A stretch of 35,236 bases of DNA from Lachnospiraceae bacterium (GTDB taxonomy: Bacteria; Bacillota; Clostridia; Lachnospirales; Lachnospiraceae). Shown here piece after piece: positions 31,688-35,236 of the stretch. The notes beneath the pieces were generated by a model. The model saw only the letters and a list, made by a program, of their open reading frames with translations. It was not told the origin of the DNA and searched no databases. The position numbers and the translations under genes are program-made. The stretch covers positions 1 through 35,236 of the forward strand of contig JAFXJR010000022.1 in the NCBI GenBank assembly GCA_017532145.1. Direction: 5' to 3'. Within the stretch, counting starts at the first letter, position 1, and every line of letters begins with the position of its first letter.

Positions 31688-34600
31688 ATGCACAAACGTA
31701 CATTGCGGTTAAGGAAAATCATGGCAGCGGTTCTTTCTGCTCTGCTGATAGTGGAAGGCTCAGCGGCATGGGGATTTCCCGTACAGGCGGCAGAAGCAGA
31801 ACGTGGGGGAACGCAGCTTGAGAGCAGGGAGGCTGTTGTATCGCATTCAGACAGAAAGCTGTCAGAATACTTGCCTGGTGTCCCGTCGGTTGGCACCGCT
31901 GCCTCACCGGCTGAAACAATGATATGGGATGAGGACAGGGAGCAGGTAGACCTGCCCAGATATTACAGCTCCAGGGAGCAGGGTTTTACTCCTGCGGTTA
32001 GGGATCAGGGATACTACAATACCTGCTGGGCACATGCAGGAACAGCCTGTATGGAGATCGGGATGATAAAGCATGGTATGCACCAGAAATATGCCAATAG
32101 TGCAGAGGAGTTTGCTTTGTCTGTGGCTCATGGGCTGTATTATTCCTTCAGACCGGTGGCAGACGCTTTTGGATTTACATCAGAGGATGTGGAGGTAAAT
32201 AAGAATAAAGGGGTGCCTGTTGAGACCATGGTGAACAAGGGGAGTTCCCCCCTGTCCATAGGCAGCGCAGTCCTGACATGGCAGGGGCCGGTACTGGAGA
32301 AGGATTTCCCTACAGTGACAGGACTGTATTCGGCAGAAGAAGATGCACTGAATAACAGGGAAAAAGCGTATGAGAACAGTGTCGCCATTGTGACAGAGGT
32401 GATCGAATATGATGAAAAGGACTATGAGGAGATAAAGAAGGCGATCCTCAAGCATGGGGCAGTAAGCACGGGATACAAGTCGGGCGGAAGCAGTTATAGC
32501 AGCAGGTACTATTCCCATTATTCGCCTGCTTCCGGGGATACCAATCATGCGGTAACTGTGGTGGGATGGGATGATGATTTCCCCAAGGAAAACTTTGTGA
32601 CTGAGGCACCGGAGGACGGAGCATGGCTCATCCGGGACAGCCGGGGAGCAAACCAGAAGGACGAAGGATATTTCTGGCTGTCATATCATGATGCAACCAT
32701 GGATGGGGCAATCTCCTTCCAGGTGGAAGAAAAGGATAAGTATGACAATCTTTATACCTACTACATGCCCCAAACCGGAGGCAGTGCAAGCTGGGTGAAT
32801 GCATCCATGGGCGTTTCCTTGGATGTGGCCAATGTGTTTCCCATACAAAATGAGCGGGAATTGATCAAGGCAGTACAGTTCCCCCTGTTTTTAAATAACT
32901 ATGAGTACAGCATTATGCTGTATAAAAATCCGGAGGAGGGAAATCCGGCATCCGGTGAAGAACTCCTGGAGCAGCCGATCACCGGACGCAGGCGCATGAA
33001 GGGAAGGTTTAAGGTGGATCTGGAGCAGCCCGTCTGGGTAGAGGCAGATGATAAGATCGCAGTATGCGTCACCCTGCGTGCCATTCCGGTGGAGGGAGCG
33101 CCGAATCTGGGTGTATATGTGGAAACGGACAGCCAGCGGGTATCCCATAAGGGGGAAAGTTACTATCGCAAAAACAATGAAGCCTGGATCGACTGCAGCA
33201 CGGAAGGAAATGGCAGCTTCAGCATCAGTCTGCTGACGGATACAGGGGATCCCTCTGTGCCGGTGCATGAACATGACTGGGCGGAAACATGGTCTTACAA
33301 TGGGGATTACCACTGGCACGAATGTACCGGTGACGGTACCTGTGATGCCCATCTTTCTGAACCTTTTAGGGGATATGAAAAGCACCACGGGGGAACTGCC
33401 AATTGTCAGTCCAGGGCAAAGTGTGACGACTGTGGACAGGAATATGGAATCTTCTCATCCAGGAATCATATAGGGGATGGGGTGTGCAAGATTTGCGGTG
33501 AGACCATATCTCCCAAGGATCGGCAGAGGGTCAAGAACCTGAAATATGACTTTACCGGAATGAATGACGAAATCGTGTCCTCCACAGTAGGCGACAAGCC
33601 CAGACTGCTGATTTTCTTTAGTGCAGGCTGTGGATACAGCAAGCAGACGATGACAAATCTGGTGGCGGAGCAGTTGCAGGGTGTGGATATTGTGGCCGTG
33701 GATATTGGGCTGAACAGTAAGGAAGAGGTACAGGAATTTATGGATGACCGTGCAAGTTATCCAGGAACGAAAGATATTACGTTCTGTTACGAAGGGAGAG
33801 ACAATAACCTCATAAGATATGACTACTCCAATCACTACAAAAAAACATTTCCTGATGCGGCAGACTCTCCGCTTCCCATCATGTATTACATAGATACGAA
33901 TGACGATATCCGGTATATGACCACAGGAGTAAAGACGCTGGCAGATATCAAAGAGAATCTTGAAACCTATTGCTGGGATTCAGGCAATGAACCCCTCATC
34001 GGGCTGAATCTGGAAAATCCGCGCAGCGATACCTTTACCACGATAGACGGAGACACTGTCTCTGCAACGGCAGAGAACGGCAGGCCTAAGGTGATCGTGT
34101 TCGGTATCACAACGAATAATAATGTGGCGGACACATTGCGGAGCTTTTCCGAAGATTATCCGGAAGGAGCGGATATATACTTTGTGGATTTCTGGGGAAT
34201 GCCGCAGGAAGAGGTTCGCAGCTTCAAGGATGGGATTCCTGGTTCCGAGGACATCACTTACTGTTTTGGCGGTGATCTGGGTGCGGTAGTGGAATACATG
34301 GAGAAGGGAGGTATTTCCCTCAATGGATACCAGATGCCAATAACCGTCTATATTGATGGAAATAATAGATTGCAGTATGTGGATGACGGTAAAAGCACGA
34401 GTGAGAAAATGTGGAGTATTTTAAAAGACTGCTGCTCTTATGGGGAAGAGGAGGTGCCAGAAGTCGTTACTCTGAAGGGAGTGACCATCACCAAGGCTCC
34501 CAGTAAGACGGAGTATGAAGAGGGAGAGAGCTTTGATCCGGCAGGAATGGAAGTGACAGCAGCCTACTCTGATGATAGTACAAAGACAGTAGACAGTTAC

Positions 34601-35236
34601 ACGGTGGAACCTTCCGGCGCACTAGCGGCAGACGTCACAGAGGTAACTATCCGCTACACAGAAGGTGGTGTGGAAAAGACTACCACACAGAAGATTACAG
34701 TAAATAAAAAAGAAACACCAAAGCCGGAAGTCGTGCTGGAGGGTATCTCCATTACCAAGGCACCTACCAAGACAGAGTATCAAGAAGGAGAGAAGTTCGA
34801 TTCCGCAGGAATGGAAGTGACAGCAGCCTACTCTGATGATAGTACAAAGACAGTGGACAGTTACACGGTGGAACCTTCCGGTATACTGGCGGCAGACGTT
34901 ACAGAGGTAACTATCCGCTACACAGAAGGTGGTGTGGAAAAGACCACCACACAGAAGATTACGGTAAATAAAAAAGAAACACCAAAGCCGGAAGTCGTGC
35001 TGGAGGGTATCTCCATTACCAAGGCACCTACCAAGACAGAGTATCAGGAAGGAGAGAAGTTCGATTCCGCAGGAATGGAAGTGACAGCAGCCTACTCTGA
35101 TGATAGTACAAAGGCAGTAGACAGTTACACGGTGGAACCTTCCGGCGCACTGGCGGCAGACGTTACAGAGGTAACTATCCGCTACACAGAAGGTGGTGTG
35201 GAAAAGACCACCACACAGAAGATTACAGTAAACAAA
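31688..35236 (+). CDS. Secreted C1 cysteine protease with thioredoxin-fold and Ig-like repeats (3' partial)
   Basis: Open to the window edge, with 1183 residues visible and no stop. AAGGAGG lies about 7 bases before the ATG. A signal peptide ends near VQAAEA (33-37). Residues about 95-335 are a papain-like (C1) domain with Gln107, Cys113 (QGYYNTCWAHA) and His287 (TNHAVTVVGW). The NSWG motif is DSRG, so Asp317 stands where Asn is expected. A lectin-like domain follows (about 340-520), then a Cys/His-rich module (527-605: DYHWHEC, CDDCGQEYG, CKICGE). A thioredoxin-like domain at about 615-762 has C648GYS and a cis-Pro-like SPLPIMYY. A second at about 780-918 has no active Cys but QMPITVYI. From 929 on there are group-3 Ig-like (Big_3) repeats. 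GC is higher than upstream. Its role is surface proteolysis or binding; the substrate is unknown. Confidence 0.88.
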   Translation, partial: MHKRTLRLRKIMAAVLSALLIVEGSAAWGFPVQAAEAERGGTQLESREAVVSHSDRKLSEYLPGVPSVGTAASPAETMIWDEDREQVDLPRYYSSREQGFTPAVRDQGYYNTCWAHAGTACMEIGMIKHGMHQKYANSAEEFALSVAHGLYYSFRPVADAFGFTSEDVEVNKNKGVPVETMVNKGSSPLSIGSAVLTWQGPVLEKDFPTVTGLYSAEEDALNNREKAYENSVAIVTEVIEYDEKDYEEIKKAILKHGAVSTGYKSGGSSYSSRYYSHYSPASGDTNHAVTVVGWDDDFPKENFVTEAPEDGAWLIRDSRGANQKDEGYFWLSYHDATMDGAISFQVEEKDKYDNLYTYYMPQTGGSASWVNASMGVSLDVANVFPIQNERELIKAVQFPLFLNNYEYSIMLYKNPEEGNPASGEELLEQPITGRRRMKGRFKVDLEQPVWVEADDKIAVCVTLRAIPVEGAPNLGVYVETDSQRVSHKGESYYRKNNEAWIDCSTEGNGSFSISLLTDTGDPSVPVHEHDWAETWSYNGDYHWHECTGDGTCDAHLSEPFRGYEKHHGGTANCQSRAKCDDCGQEYGIFSSRNHIGDGVCKICGETISPKDRQRVKNLKYDFTGMNDEIVSSTVGDKPRLLIFFSAGCGYSKQTMTNLVAEQLQGVDIVAVDIGLNSKEEVQEFMDDRASYPGTKDITFCYEGRDNNLIRYDYSNHYKKTFPDAADSPLPIMYYIDTNDDIRYMTTGVKTLADIKENLETYCWDSGNEPLIGLNLENPRSDTFTTIDGDTVSATAENGRPKVIVFGITTNNNVADTLRSFSEDYPEGADIYFVDFWGMPQEEVRSFKDGIPGSEDITYCFGGDLGAVVEYMEKGGISLNGYQMPITVYIDGNNRLQYVDDGKSTSEKMWSILKDCCSYGEEEVPEVVTLKGVTITKAPSKTEYEEGESFDPAGMEVTAAYSDDSTKTVDSYTVEPSGALAADVTEVTIRYTEGGVEKTTTQKITVNKKETPKPEVVLEGISITKAPTKTEYQEGEKFDSAGMEVTAAYSDDSTKTVDSYTVEPSGILAADVTEVTIRYTEGGVEKTTTQKITVNKKETPKPEVVLEGISITKAPTKTEYQEGEKFDSAGMEVTAAYSDDSTKAVDSYTVEPSGALAADVTEVTIRYTEGGVEKTTTQKITVNK
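34472..35236 (+). repeat. Three tandem 264-base Ig-like-domain repeats, the last truncated by the window
   Basis: Units begin at 34472, 34736 and 35000, exactly 264 bases (88 codons) apart. The last lacks its final 27 bases at the window edge. Units 2 and 3 are nearly identical in DNA sequence; unit 1 differs mainly in its first 80 bases. Each encodes KTEY.EGE.FD.AGMEVTAAYSDDSTK and ends in a KKETPKPEVV linker. More copies may follow beyond 35236. Confidence 0.95.

Noticed and set aside
31381-31896. Minus-strand frame of 171 codons
   Set aside because: It overlaps the signal peptide and N-terminus of the large protease on the opposite strand, and it has no recognisable motifs.

Overview
The window looks like a chromosomal segment of a low-to-mid GC Gram-positive Clostridia, most probably Lachnospiraceae-like. 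Four things point there. The gene order rplU-prp-rpmA-obgE-yhbY-nadD-yqeK-rsfS is typical of Firmicutes. L27 carries the N-terminal extension that Prp removes. Cell-surface proteins end in S-layer homology (SLH) repeats. Shine-Dalgarno sites are strong and AGGAGG-like. The assignment is inference from gene content and order; no 16S or phylogenetic marker was searched.

Layout. 1-2123: a secreted SLH protein. 2131-6805: a riboflavin operon with a consensus promoter, an FMN riboswitch and its terminator, then ribD, ribE, ribBA, ribH and a HAD phosphatase. An inverted-repeat element lies between ribBA and ribH. 7198-10701: a second SLH protein (transglutaminase, BspA-like repeats and chitobiase-C-like domains) and a PdaA-like polysaccharide deacetylase. 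10794-12190: three small genes (a unique membrane protein, a DUF378 protein and a stand-alone RSH-type HD hydrolase). 12241-21089: translation and RNA housekeeping, with a B12-binding radical SAM protein and its DUF2344 partner, an RNase E/G-type nuclease, a Nudix hydrolase, an L21 leader, L21, Prp, L27, ObgE, YhbY, NadD, YqeK and RsfS. 21115-26689: a branched-chain amino acid ABC transporter in two transcription units (livK; livHMGF) with a cytidylate-kinase-like gene at the end. 26791-29325, minus strand: lexA, a tyrosine recombinase and a TtcA-like sulfurtransferase. 29622-30839: an AI-2E-type permease. 30840-31687: 848 bases without a convincing gene. 31688 to the right edge: one very large open reading frame that leaves the window.

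The most unusual item is that last gene. It encodes a secreted papain-like (C1) protease with a lectin-like domain, a Cys/His-rich module, two thioredoxin-fold domains (one CGYS, one with no redox cysteine) and at least three nearly identical 88-residue Ig-like repeats. It is richer in GC than its neighbours. It has Asp and Arg where C1 enzymes usually have the Asn and Trp of the NSWG motif. Most of the rest is ordinary core genome that can be assigned with good confidence.
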